From NCBI GenBank assembly GCA_030549495.1, contig JAUIRK010000404.1, positions 1-64,000 of the forward strand: a stretch of DNA of 64,000 nt, in the 5' to 3' direction. The number at the start of each line of letters is the position of its first letter. The stretch's first letter is position 1. The position numbers and the translations under genes were made by a program. The stretch is from Nectonema munidae (Eukaryota; Nematomorpha; Nectonematoida; Nectonematidae). Shown here one piece after another: positions 1 through 10,434 of this stretch. The notes beneath the pieces were generated by a model. The model saw only the letters and a list, made by a program, of their open reading frames with translations, made no database searches and was not told where the DNA came from.

Positions 1-1475
1 ACTTCACTTCTTTATTATAGTTTTACATTAAGCATTCTATCCTGATTCCGAATATGCAGATTAAATTGAATAAAAATTAGAAACTGATTTCTTTAAAGTT
101 GGACATTGAATTGTTTTTTGAACAAATAAAATTTGAAGGTATAACGTTTTTATAATAATCCATTTCTTAGATTTATACTTATATTCATTTATATAATTAA
201 TTAATAAATAGAAAAAAAATATTGTTTAATATATACAGATATAGTTTAATTGAAGCCGCATCCAAAAAAATTTAAAAACGTACTTGGTTTGATCATGCAA
301 AAAAATTAATTGTTTAAAATTGACTGAATTATATCACTTCAAATTTCGTGACTTTTCCTAAAATCGCTAGCTGTATCTTTTGATACCATTTTCCTGGTAG
401 TTTAATGACGCTTTCATGTCAAAAAAATATATAACATCGTTTACAATATACAAATTAATTTCATTTTATGAGTTTTGAAAAAATGTCCCATGTTTTGATA
501 TCTTCTAAAAACTCAAAGGTTGGAGGACAGGGGAGACGACAGCATAAAAGTATGAAGACATGAAACACCAATCATAACTTTTATCTGTTATAACCCCATT
601 TATACCTTCATTTATCTTTGCTTATCAATTGATACAAATAAAAGGGAGACTAATTCGTTTACTTTTATACCAAAATTTACTCAGTCTTTGATTTTGATAT
701 GAGTAAATAGGGAGACATTTGTTTAAAAATTGTTTTTTGATGAGTTTTACTACAATTAAATTTATATTAATCTCTTTAAGTGGTATTAAACTTGAAAGTT
801 TAAAGTTATGTGTGGTATTATACTGATTTGTTATCATCAAGAAGTTAATGTTATTTTGAAAAATTTAGAACTATAAAAGTTTTCATAGTATTAAATATAA
901 AAAAGTTTATTTTGTCTTAAAGTATTGAGGTTGATGACACATCGCAATATCAGGATCAATTTTAAATTGAATTGCACGTTCGTAAAACCCAATGCAAAAA
1001 ATTTTGCAAATATTAATTTAAAACATAATAAACTGAGAAATACTCAAAATATAGAATTAAATATTTTATTTTTTTGTGAAAACAGAAAAGAACTAAACTT
1101 CTTTTTTTAAAAGAAACTGAAAAAAATTCGCGTATTTATTAATTAGCCCCAAAAATTTTTATAAAATTATCTGCAATTAATATTTTGTTAAAAAAATAGG
1201 ATACTTTTTCGATTTTCATATCTCTTATTCCTCACTAAAAACATAATAAAAAAGAACATATAAATAGTTCAATAACATTCTTCAAATCGAATACAATTGA
1301 TAGGTTGTTCCATTTGCTAGTTAAATGAAAAAATTAAAATTTTATAGAATCTTTATTAGGAACAAGAACGTGAAAAACGATACAAAATTTTTCGAAACGG
1401 CAACGTTTCTTTATCAAGTAAAATAAAGAATAATGTGAGAAAAGGTGCAGTAAGTGAAAAGCTATGAAGCGAAAG
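1..1475. other. Intergenic, no gene recognised
   Basis: AT-rich DNA with only short spurious open frames. I see no conserved protein piece, structured RNA or clear repeat end. Confidence 0.5.
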
Positions 1476-1892
1476 CTAATTAGCTGGAGGGGAAATGTAG
1501 GCAAAGAATGCAAGTAGAATAAAGTTGTTATAACGTGGTGTATATCTGAGGTACTTCGATGTGTAAGTTAATGGAGTTGGGTTCGCGTAAAGTATGCCAA
1601 GCTTCGAGAAATAAGAGTTGATGAGGAGATGGAGAGGTGCAAAGGATGCGTACATCTTTGAAATTGAAATCATGATATTGGGGTGTCTGTTTACCTGATC
1701 ACGGTTCTGCAGTGCTTTATTAAAGGGATACCTGTGTTCGTGGATCCGGGTATGTAAGGTTCTTTCAGTTTCACCAATGTAGGAAGCAGGACAGTCATTA
1801 CATTTTACTTTATACACACAATTTTTTGTATTTAAAGGATCACTATTTTCCAAAAAATTGTGCTTAAAGTTCGAGTGTATTCTTCGAAACAT
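1476..1892 (-). pseudogene. GIY-YIG endonuclease fragment of a retroelement (Penelope-like or similar)
   Basis: The 138-residue frame starts with a typical GIY-YIG core: NCVYKVKCNDCPASYIGETE followed by RTLHTRIHEH. In it CVYKVKC-CPASYIGET occupies the position of the GVYKIPC-C..YIGET motif found at the C-terminus of Penelope-like and some other retroelement proteins. After about residue 70 the sequence no longer resembles the domain, and no reverse transcriptase is found beside it. It is a truncated, decayed copy with no sign of activity. Confidence 0.7.
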
Positions 1893-2739
1893 TCTTCAAA
1901 ACGAATAGATTTTGATTAAAGGAAGATATAAATTTCGCATTTTTAAATCCATTATTTTCCAGAAAATGTCATGGAAAATTTTTTGCAAAAACAAGTTATG
2001 TCTAATTGATGTTTATACATCAATACTTTTAATTTTATTACGAAACATTTCTATATGAAGTATCAGGTGGTGAAGTGTTTCATCGCTTTTAATTGAAAAA
2101 TGCTAACACACTTTTCTTATTAAAAATCACATTTTATTTGGAAAAAAACAAATCAAAATAATGAATTGAAAAAATGAAGAGTAAAATGTGTTGTCACTTT
2201 CTTCCTCTTCTTCTCGATGCTTTACCATTTGAATGTCTTTTATTGCCACCACGAAATGCAGCAACAGAATTAGAGGTGGGTTTTTCACCATTTCCAATCT
2301 TCTCTGTTCATTCAAAAATAAAAGTAAGTTTAATGTTTCGAAATAAGTTCATAGATGATCCATAAAATATAAATATGGTAAAGCTGACGACACTAGATCA
2401 AAGTATGAAAATATTATATACTAGCAAAACGTAATTATTAATCAATAGGGTAATTGGTGACATCTTTTATCTTTGTAATTTATGCTTCAGATCGTTTGAG
2501 ACTAAGCTTTCGACATTTAGTCTCCCTTTTTTAACGATAGACAAGACGACACCTTTATTAACATATGAAATTCAATTTAAAAGTTGTATAAAAAAAATTG
2601 AAAATGCCTATGCAGATTGAGGCTTCATTTTTGAGTACGTTAGATTCCAAAGGTTTATCAAAAGCGCAAAAATGAAATTTGACTAAAAAAACTAATGCAT
2701 AACTTGTCATGACTTTATTGTGTGATTAAACTTAAAATG

Positions 2740-3460
2740 GTTAAAACTGAGGCAATAAATCGTATCACAGCCTAATCAATATGGTATAAAAATTATTTTA
2801 CTTAAAATGTAAATGAATGTTTTTGAAGACCTAATATTTGCATAACCTAATTACGAAAACTGAGTCCAAAAATGAAACCAGCATAGTTAATATAGTATAA
2901 ATAAATTATTAAATTAAAAATATAAATAATATAAAAATTTTTTACTGGTCAACCACAAATAAAATTCACACTTTGACACATTTTCACACCCTAATTGTAA
3001 AAATGAGTCCATCAATAAAATCAACATGCCAGATTTATTAAAAAAAATATATATATTTTATTTAAAATGTGAATAAATATTCTTGAGACACATTCTCAGA
3101 TGTAAACTGCAAACTAAATTGACACTTTCACACATTTCCAAATCCTAATTGCGAAAACTGAGTTGAGTAATCAAATCGCCAAGGGTGATTTAGTATAAAA
3201 AATTTATTTTTATTTAAAAAGTAAATGAACGTTTTTGGAGGCAATTTTTAGAAGTAAATCACAAAACTGAAAGACATTTGAGACATTTTCACATCCTAAT
3301 TAAGGAAACTGGGTCCAGAAATGAAATCTCCATGGTTGATTTAGTATAAAAAATATATTTTATTTAAAATTTAAATATTCGTGAAAGAAATTTTCAGACG
3401 TATGCCGCAAACTTGTTTGACACTTGGAGACATTTTGACTTACAAATTGCGAAAACATGA
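2740..3460. repeat. Tandem array, unit about 150 bp, 4-5 diverged copies
   Basis: The phrase CCTAATTGCGAAAACTGAGTCC recurs in variant form at about 2846, 2990, 3144, 3295 and 3443, giving periods of 144, 154, 151 and about 148. Each unit continues with ATTTAGTATAAAAAATAT, TTTATTTAAAATGTAAAT and GACACTTTGAGACATTTTCAC. Identity between units is partial, so the array is old. A further lone unit lies at 4125-4310. Confidence 0.8.
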
Positions 3461-4124
3461 TGAGATTTAAGCATTTTAGTGTATGTATGTTTTTGGTTGG
3501 TGAAATGTACATACATTTCAAAAAATAAACTCATATGAAATGAAATTATAAAAAAAATGTAGCAATTAAACAATGTAGTAACATTGAATTTGAATCTTTA
3601 TGATAATGGTTAAAGGTGGTGTGGTATTTTCATCGAAAATAGTACTAATTTGCAACTAACATCGAGCTATGGATAATCTAGCAGAAGAGAGGCTTAAACC
3701 CGGAACTTCAGATCGATAGCAGCGCTTCTAACCGTTTGACCTGCAGCCATAAACCACTTACGTTTTGATAAAAACAGAAAAGTTGGTTTAAACATTTAAA
3801 TAACCTCATATGTGTGTTTGTATGTATTTGTATGTATGCATGCATGTGTGCATGAATTTCTAGATGTTTTACTGTCACACGTGTATTAATACAAATAAAT
3901 AGGAAAGTTTGCCAAGAATGTCAAAAGGTGTTTAAAGTGCATTGACGATTTTGCAGTCACTAAACCTAAAGCGAACGCTAAAACTAACTTTAATACTAAC
4001 TTTAGAGCTAATTCTACATTAATCCCAAACAACCCGACAATAGATCTCCAAAAGTTTACATATTAAGACATATTTAGAATTTATTTCAGCACGTGTCAAC
4101 TTTTATGCAAATTTTAAATTTGAA
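3461..4124. other. Intergenic; weak tRNA-derived SINE-like stretch on the minus strand
   Basis: Read on the minus strand, about 3672-3752 resembles a tRNA body (GGCTGCAGGTCAAACGGTTAG then GTTCCGGGTTTAAGCC), suggesting an old SINE head. The rest of the stretch shows nothing recognisable. Confidence 0.3.
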
Positions 4125-4310
4125 TAGGCAAATTAATTTAGTATAAAAAATATTTTGTTTAAAATTTAAATAATATTCTTTGAGAAAATTGACGTAAAGC
4201 GCAAAAATCATTGATACTTTTAGACATTTTGAGATCGTAATTGCAAAAACTGAATACAGAAATAAAAGCAGCAAGGATGATTAGGGATAAAAAAATAATT
4301 TTATTTTAAA
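4125..4310. repeat. Outlying copy of the ~150-bp tandem unit
   Basis: Contains TTTAGTATAAAAAATATT, TTTAAAATTTAAAT, GACATTTTGAGATCGTAATTG and AAAAACTGAATACAGAAAT in the same order as the 2.74-3.46 kb units, about 670 bases away from the array. Confidence 0.65.
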
Positions 4311-4489
4311 TTTTTCGTAAGTTATTTATCACCAATCTAAATCTTGAATGACATTTGTTACAAAGTTGTGATGTTCATTGGCGAAATATGTATATATAAT
4401 TGTTAGGTGTTCCAATATATAAATCATTAAAAATTTTCAAGACCGTATCTAATGTAAACAATAAGTTATAAGACATAAATGTTATATTA

Positions 4490-5560
4490 TCAAAAGCTAA
4501 GCACAACTTCGATTGGAAAAAACATCTGGGTTCTTTGTGTACAGACGGGGCACCTGCGTTAGTGCAGAAAGAAGCTCCCCAGGCGTTTGTCACCCATTGT
4601 TTTTTACATCGACATGCATTGGCGTCAAAGACTCTGCCACCAATTCTGAAAGAAGTCTTCTCTTCTTGCGTGAAAGTAGTCAACGTCATCAGATCCAAAT
4701 CTGTGAATCATCGTCTCTTCAAAAGATTTTGTCATGAAATGGGATCACAATATGAAGTTCTTCTCTACCACACAGAAGTTCGTTGGCTTTCAAGAGGACA
4801 AATCTTGAAACGTCTGTTTGAACTTCGAGTAGAAATTTCATTATTTTTGAAAGAAAAAGAAAGCCCACTTTCCGAACATTTTGATTGCGAAGAGTTCTAG
4901 CAGATATTTTCAGCCTTATGAATTATGTGACATTTGCGATTCAAGGAAATGATGTTACCATTATGGATGCTTCAGAAAGACTCCAAGCCTTTCTTGGAAA
5001 GCTGCCACTGTGGGAGAAGGTTGAAGGCAGGTAACTATGCAAACTTTCCGATGTTAGAAGAGATACGTTTACAGAATGGAATCGGAAGTGGCAAATCCAT
5101 GTCTATTTCTCTGCAAGAACAAATCTGCAAACATTTGAGTACTCTTCAGAACTCTTTCAAAAATTACTTCTACTTAGGTGACCTTAAATTTGAAAAATGT
5201 TTACGTAAACCTTTCCTTGTCGACATAGACTCCATTAGTGATGAAGACCTTGCTAAGGATGATCTCATTGATCTGAGAACAAAGGAAATGTTACGAAATG
5301 AGTTCAACACAAAGAGCATTGAAGCATTCTGGTGTGAATAAAAGCCTATCCTCGTGTGGTAAAGCAAGCTATGTGTGCTCTGATTTCGTTTGCTACCACT
5401 TACCTATGTGAGACGGGTTTTTCTTCACTCGTCATAAAACACACAAATCTATTAGATGTCAGAGATTATATACGTGTAACATTATCGAAGACCAGTCCAC
5501 AGTTTCCTCTTCTTATTCAGGGAAAACAACATCATCCGTCTCACTAAAAAAAACTTTCCA
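4490..5560 (+). pseudogene. hAT transposase relic, ZBED/SCAND3-like lineage
   Basis: Translated pieces follow one another along the family. LGSLCTDGAPALVQKEAPQ, THCFLHRHALASKTLP and YHTEVRWLSRGQILKRLFEL come from the catalytic region; the second Asp is in CTDG and there is a CxxH-like FLHRHA. RLQNGIGSG is a linker. PRVVKQAMCALISFATTYLC and ETGFSSLV, then NLLDVRDYIRVTLSKTSPQ, match the C-terminal dimerisation region. The coding pieces lie in more than one frame and the N-terminal BED finger and first catalytic Asp are not visible. No terminal inverted repeats were found. It is a dead DNA transposon. Confidence 0.85.
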
Positions 5561-5947
5561 GCAAAATTAAGGTTTTTGGTTTAATTAATTTACAAAATAC
5601 AAATATGTTACATTTTTACATTGTTTCTTGTGTTCATATAATGATTTCATAAATTTCATTAGATTTAAATAAATAAACTCTACCAGATTCTCAAAGCGGC
5701 CTGTGACTAAAAAACTTTAAAAACCCCTGCATAAGGATAGAATAAAGCGGTATGTGATATGTAATAATAAGGTATCTGTGTATACTTCAATGATAATAAT
5801 GATAAGCTATCAAATTTGGCACACAAGATAAGCTGAAGGAGCAGTTTCCAGCTTTTTACGTTTATATCAGTTGCATGCAGATTGTAATGCTTTACAAATT
5901 TCATCAAATATGTGAAGTACTCATAATCACCCTATTTTGCATATATG

Positions 5948-6237
5948 TTAGAGATGAATGCGCAAAAATTTGTACATCCTTCTAGCATCCTCGTCCGCAG
6001 ATCGTTTAAGTTTCCACATCAGCAATATCATCCGAATTCCCAATTTTCAAACATTTGTCTTTTTTCTATTTACTATTTTTAGAAAGTATAAAACTTGAGT
6101 TTGCCTCGAATAGCAATTATGATATCCGCATCCGCTTAAAAAATTAATTCTCACACCCACATCTGCATCCGCTAGGATGTCAAATTTGATATCCGCATCT
6201 GAAGATGCAAAAAATTTTACATCCGATACATCTCTAA
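5948..6237. mobile_element. MITE-like element with iterated GGATGCGGATAT word, copy 1
   Basis: Ends are inverted (TTAGAGATGAAT at the left, ATACATCTCTAA at the right). The inside repeats ATCCGCATCC/GGATGTCAAATTT in both orientations. Related stretches occur at 40254-40395 and 58951-59047. It has no coding capacity. Confidence 0.6.
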
Positions 6238-6239
6238 TT

Positions 6240-8280
6240 CTGAAACATATTTAGGTTTCCTCGTTAAAATTGGCACATTTCAAATAGCGATGATACTCAA
6301 ATGGGTTGAAACTGTTCTTGGATCGGCTTTCCTTGCCTGATAACATTAATGAAATTTACCTATTTAAAATCCTCGAAATTATTTTTCTCTCGGTTTATCA
6401 TTTCCTTCTCTTTTGGAATGATTTATTCCGATGTAAACAAAATGTGCCGCGTGACGAACATAAAGTCATTTCTTTAACTCTTGCAATTCACCACAAAAGA
6501 AAAGGATGAAGATTTAAACTACATTTTTCAAGAGAGATTGGAGAATATATTCTTAGGTGTGTCTTTAAAAAAGAAATTGTTAAAAGCCCTCTTTAAAATT
6601 TAATTTCCGCATGAATACGAAAAGACATACACGAATATAAAGGGATGTTGAGAGCAAGTTGTATTCAGAAAAATAACACCGACTCCACACTTATGTATGT
6701 TGTATATCTTAAGAAACAACTTTACTTTTCCCGCCCTTAGGTTCATGTGATTTACTCTGTGTATCACCAAATATAAGTTGGTGGATGAAGAAGAACTTGT
6801 AAGGTTTTTTCCTTTCTATAGTATATTCTGATCATTTAATGTTATAAAATCACAATAGTTCAAAGATTTGTAAAATTTTCAGCGATCAAATCATCCATTA
6901 CCTACTTTGAGTAATGTTATCGTATTATTTTAACTCTGTAAATTTGGCAACAAAATTATTGTTTTTTACAATGCATGATTATCTGATCGTTTTTTTTAAT
7001 GTTCTGTTCAGATTTACGAGGCATCTATGTTTATGATAATTTTGTACAATCTGTGTATCAATCATCACAAATTGAAGTGATGGTTAAATTTGGGTAGATT
7101 CCTTGCTCTTGTACTACGGGATCTTTGGTTCAAATGCATACAGTAAAAAACCTACTTTGCTCATATTCCGATAGAAGAGGTTGGAAAGTGCCTTTCGATG
7201 AAAACACCCACGAAACATTTGTGTTCACCAATAGAAATGGATAAACTTCATGGTGTGGGTCAGAATCGATATTAACAAACGTGAGTATAAGGATTTTGAT
7301 ATTTCAAAAAGCTTTGATCCCAATGATAATATAGTTATGAGAGACTCTCGTAAAAGTGAGGCGTTTTGGTGGTGTTGAAAATGCGTGGGTAATGTGCAAT
7401 AGTATGTTTAATTCGTGAATGATCTGTTCAATGGAAAAAGGAAATAATTACTTGGACATCCATGATCCTCAGCACTTCTTGTGAATCCTTTGCATCAGTA
7501 GGTTGTAGTCGTCGTAGCTTGATCATTTCTGAAAAAAGGAAGTGGTGTCAAAATTTGATCATGTGGGATATTTTTTCAGGGTATCAAGGAGCGGTGTGTT
7601 CGAAATGGTAATTGTTTGAAAATCACTATTAAAATTTCGAAAGTTCTAGCAACTTTTATAAAACCCTTTAATTCTTCTTTTTTAAAAACTATTGTCAAAA
7701 TTTGTTTCAAGTATTTAAAGCAATTCTTTACAAAACCTTATTTTTCAAATAGTTGAGAAAACGCTAAGCTATATTTACATGGAATTAATCATTGTAATTG
7801 GCTTTAAACAACTTCGTAAGGAATTTTTCCGTATGTATTTCCAATATAAAAAAAATTTCATCTAAGGCTGGACAAATGATCCTTTATCTTTATTCAATCG
7901 AAGCTTAAGGTTCAATCAGTATCAACACTTAATTTAAAACTGATAACAATTGTCCCTGATAGCATATAGGTGCGAGTTTCATGCAAGAATGGCTCAAAAT
8001 ACGAACAACATGAACCGGTACCCAGTGTGATGTATTTTTAATCTGCGTAACGGAGAATAATCTACTAAATATAAGAAAAAAATTGAAGAGTTTATTTGCT
8101 GGCAAATTTGACTTTTTTCTAACAGAACCGACTGACAAAAAATTTGAATCCCACTACTGACTGTTGTATAGGAATCTTTGCAAAAAAAAAGAAAAAATAA
8201 TGATTTATATATTTTAAGCCGTTAAGGCCCAATTGGCCATGAGTGATCTACGAAATAGACATTCTATGTTGCAAAGATTA
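6240..8280. other. Intergenic, no gene recognised; a SINE-tail-like piece near 7165-7215
   Basis: Short frames are not conserved. A segment GTGCCTTTCGATGAAAACACC resembles the 3' part of the tRNA-derived SINE seen at 44957-45100 (GTGCCTTCTCGATGAAAACACC). Nothing else is recognisable. Confidence 0.45.
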
Positions 8281-8282
8281 TA

Positions 8283-8437
8283 CGACTAGCTAGTCCCAAA
8301 ATAGCTAGTTCTGAAATAGCTTGACCAAAACAGCTATTTCCAATATAGCTAGTATACCAAAACAGCTTGTTCCAAAATAGCTAGTATACGAAAATAGCTA
8401 ATTTACCATAGTTAATTTGAGACTAGCTGTTTAGTCA
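8283..8437. mobile_element. Small element made of iterated AAAATAGCTAGT words
   Basis: About 155 bases contain roughly ten variants of ATAGCTAGT, AACAGCTTG and their complement ACTAGCT, framed by ACGACTAGC at the left and GCTGTTTAGTC at the right. It looks like a foldback-type mini-element. No coding capacity. Confidence 0.5.
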
Positions 8438-8789
8438 TACTGCTTCAAGATTTGTTGAAATATGGAGAAGAAAAAAAAATGCAAAACCTTTTTTTCGGCT
8501 GCATTAAAACATATTTCATCATCGCTTTGTCTTTGTCTATTTAGTTCTTTAAAAAATAAACTTACATACTTACTTAAAAGTTATCTCCCCGGAAGTCTTG
8601 CCAGACCTCTGATATAACATGTGGCATATTCGCCCTTTTTTCTCGCTATTACAGATAAAAATTGCAATTAACTAGACGTTTTTAGCGTCACCCTAATTTG
8701 TATGTCATTAATGACTATTAAAAAGTTTCATATCGATATTGTAATATTAAACTTTTTTAATTATCTTTATATTGATATCTCCTCTTTGA

Positions 8790-8900
8790 AAAATTTTATT
8801 TGATATATGTGCGCCTCTCGTTCCTATCGCTAATAAATGTTATATATATATATTTGTGATGATAGGTTTTGTTTTTCACAATTTCTATAAACGTTTCAAT
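8790..8900. repeat. Dispersed direct repeat, copy 1 (second copy in P1 intron 1)
   Basis: CGCCTCTCGTTCCTATCGCTA and GATAGGTTTTGTTTTTCACA recur with about 85-90 per cent identity at 11485-11590 in the same orientation. Class unknown. Confidence 0.65.
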
Positions 8901-9109
8901 ATCTTAATTTAAATTAAGATCTGTATTTTTCGAATATGCCTCCCCTAATTATGATATTACTTTATTAAACCCAATTGAATGTACTTGTTTACATTTTAGT
9001 TCTTAACATTCTCTCTAATGATATCAAGGTCTGTATGTTTTGCACCACCACTTACTTAATTAAAAGAGTAGATCAGATAAAAATAAACGTTGCTCTGAGG
9101 TTTCTTTTT

Positions 9110-10225
9110 ATTGGTTTTTTTAATGTAAGTTGATGTAGTGTGAGAAGACTCTGGATTCGGAGATTGCTAATTTGACTCTATAAATATAATGAGAAAGTTT
9201 AGGGCATTAAGGAGGTTCGGATATGAAAGTAGTTCGTAGAAATTAGATGGTGGGTGATTGCGAGTATTGACGGATATTGAAAGAAGTGAAGTTCTTTAGT
9301 GGTTGTAGTGGGAGCATGAAAGTAGAAGAGGTCGAGTTGTTTCGTGTCGATTGCAGTTGAATCTACAAAGATTACTTGGTGATTTTTTGATGAGGTAGAA
9401 ATAGAAGTTCCAGAGGGAGTGTCCGTATAGCCATCTGATTAGCGGTGGTGGTGGGAAGAATTTCATTTTTGACTAAATGTCAATAATTCAGTTTGGATTG
9501 TTTATAAGTTGAAAGAAAATGGATGGTAAGGATTGGATGAGTTCTTGTCTAATGTATTGAGGGTTAGATCTAAGTAGAGGGGTATAGGTTTCCAGTGGAA
9601 ATGAGGTAACCGGGATGTAGGGAGACTTTTTTAGCTAGCTTATTTACATAAATGTTTTCTAGAATGTTTGAGTAAACTGGGCACCAGTAGAGGTGTATTT
9701 AAAACTAATTTGATAAATAAGAGAGTTTAGAAACAAGGGTATATGTCAAGAATGGGATGTTGTGTTTGAGGTTTAAGTGTATGATTTTGTTTTGTGAGTT
9801 TATATAAAAGTGTAGTGTGTTGTAATGTCTAAAGGAAGACTCCTTTTGGCTTATGTTATCCCATCCATCTAGGAGAGCATAGCATTAACCACTGTATGTT
9901 GGAAGGGAGGGATCAATGGTCGATGTTTTTGAGTAAAAAGAGAAAGGAGAATAGCCTTTGAAGTGTGCAAAAGCATAGAAAAATTGTTTGCACTTTTAAA
10001 ACTATCCAGGAATATTCTTAATGAATTTGATCTAACGTTGGAGCGAGTCGTAATTAGAAGTTTAGCGATTGATTTGATGAAAAAGCTGTGAAGAAAGGAA
10101 TGTAATGGTGAGGAAGGGTGAAATAAATGTAGTGGATTGTTTTTGGTTGAATGAGAATATTGTTGAATGAAGACGAAAATTGTTGGAGTAAGGATTTGTA
10201 GTAAGTATTTAGATGAATAATACAC
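9110..10225 (-). pseudogene. LINE remnant (end of reverse transcriptase through RNase H region), minus strand
   Basis: The composition changes abruptly to purine-rich on the plus strand. On the minus strand, pieces such as STGAQFTQTF and PVYSNILENIYVNKLAKKV resemble the VPGHSxIxGNExADxLAK region of LINE-encoded RNase H, preceded by a 118-residue open frame (9869-10225). Pieces lie in several frames with stops; no target duplication or poly(A) end was identified. The family within LINEs is uncertain. Confidence 0.5.
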
Positions 10226-10361
10226 ATTTTCGCATTGTTTAAAATTTCTTATAAATTATTTTAACAAACTATTCAAATTACATATTTAGTCAAAATAAAC
10301 TAGCTAAACTATGTTTTCCAAAAGTAACAATGTTTTTTATTGCTAAAAAATTAAATAATTT

Positions 10362-10380
10362 GAAATGTTCTTTTCCTTTT
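10362..10380 (+). promoter_or_regulatory. Pyrimidine-rich tract, candidate TOP/TCT-type start region of P1 gene
   Basis: A pyrimidine run (TTCTTTTCCTTTTTT) lies about 60 bases before the P1 start codon. Ribosomal-protein genes of animals commonly start transcription in such a tract. The link to initiation here is inference from position and composition; the surrounding DNA is also T-rich, which lowers the weight. Confidence 0.3.
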
Positions 10381-10434
10381 TTGTTTATTTTTTTTATTAC
10401 TATCAGTTACAATTTATTCTGTTTTCGTCTAAAC

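Noticed and set aside
2846-3460. Possible CRISPR-like regular repeats
   Set aside because: Units are about 150 bp, contiguous and diverged with no unique spacers; this is a tandem array in a eukaryotic genome.
4375-4698. Minus-strand frame of 107 residues
   Set aside because: Complement of the hAT relic coding region; no match of its own.
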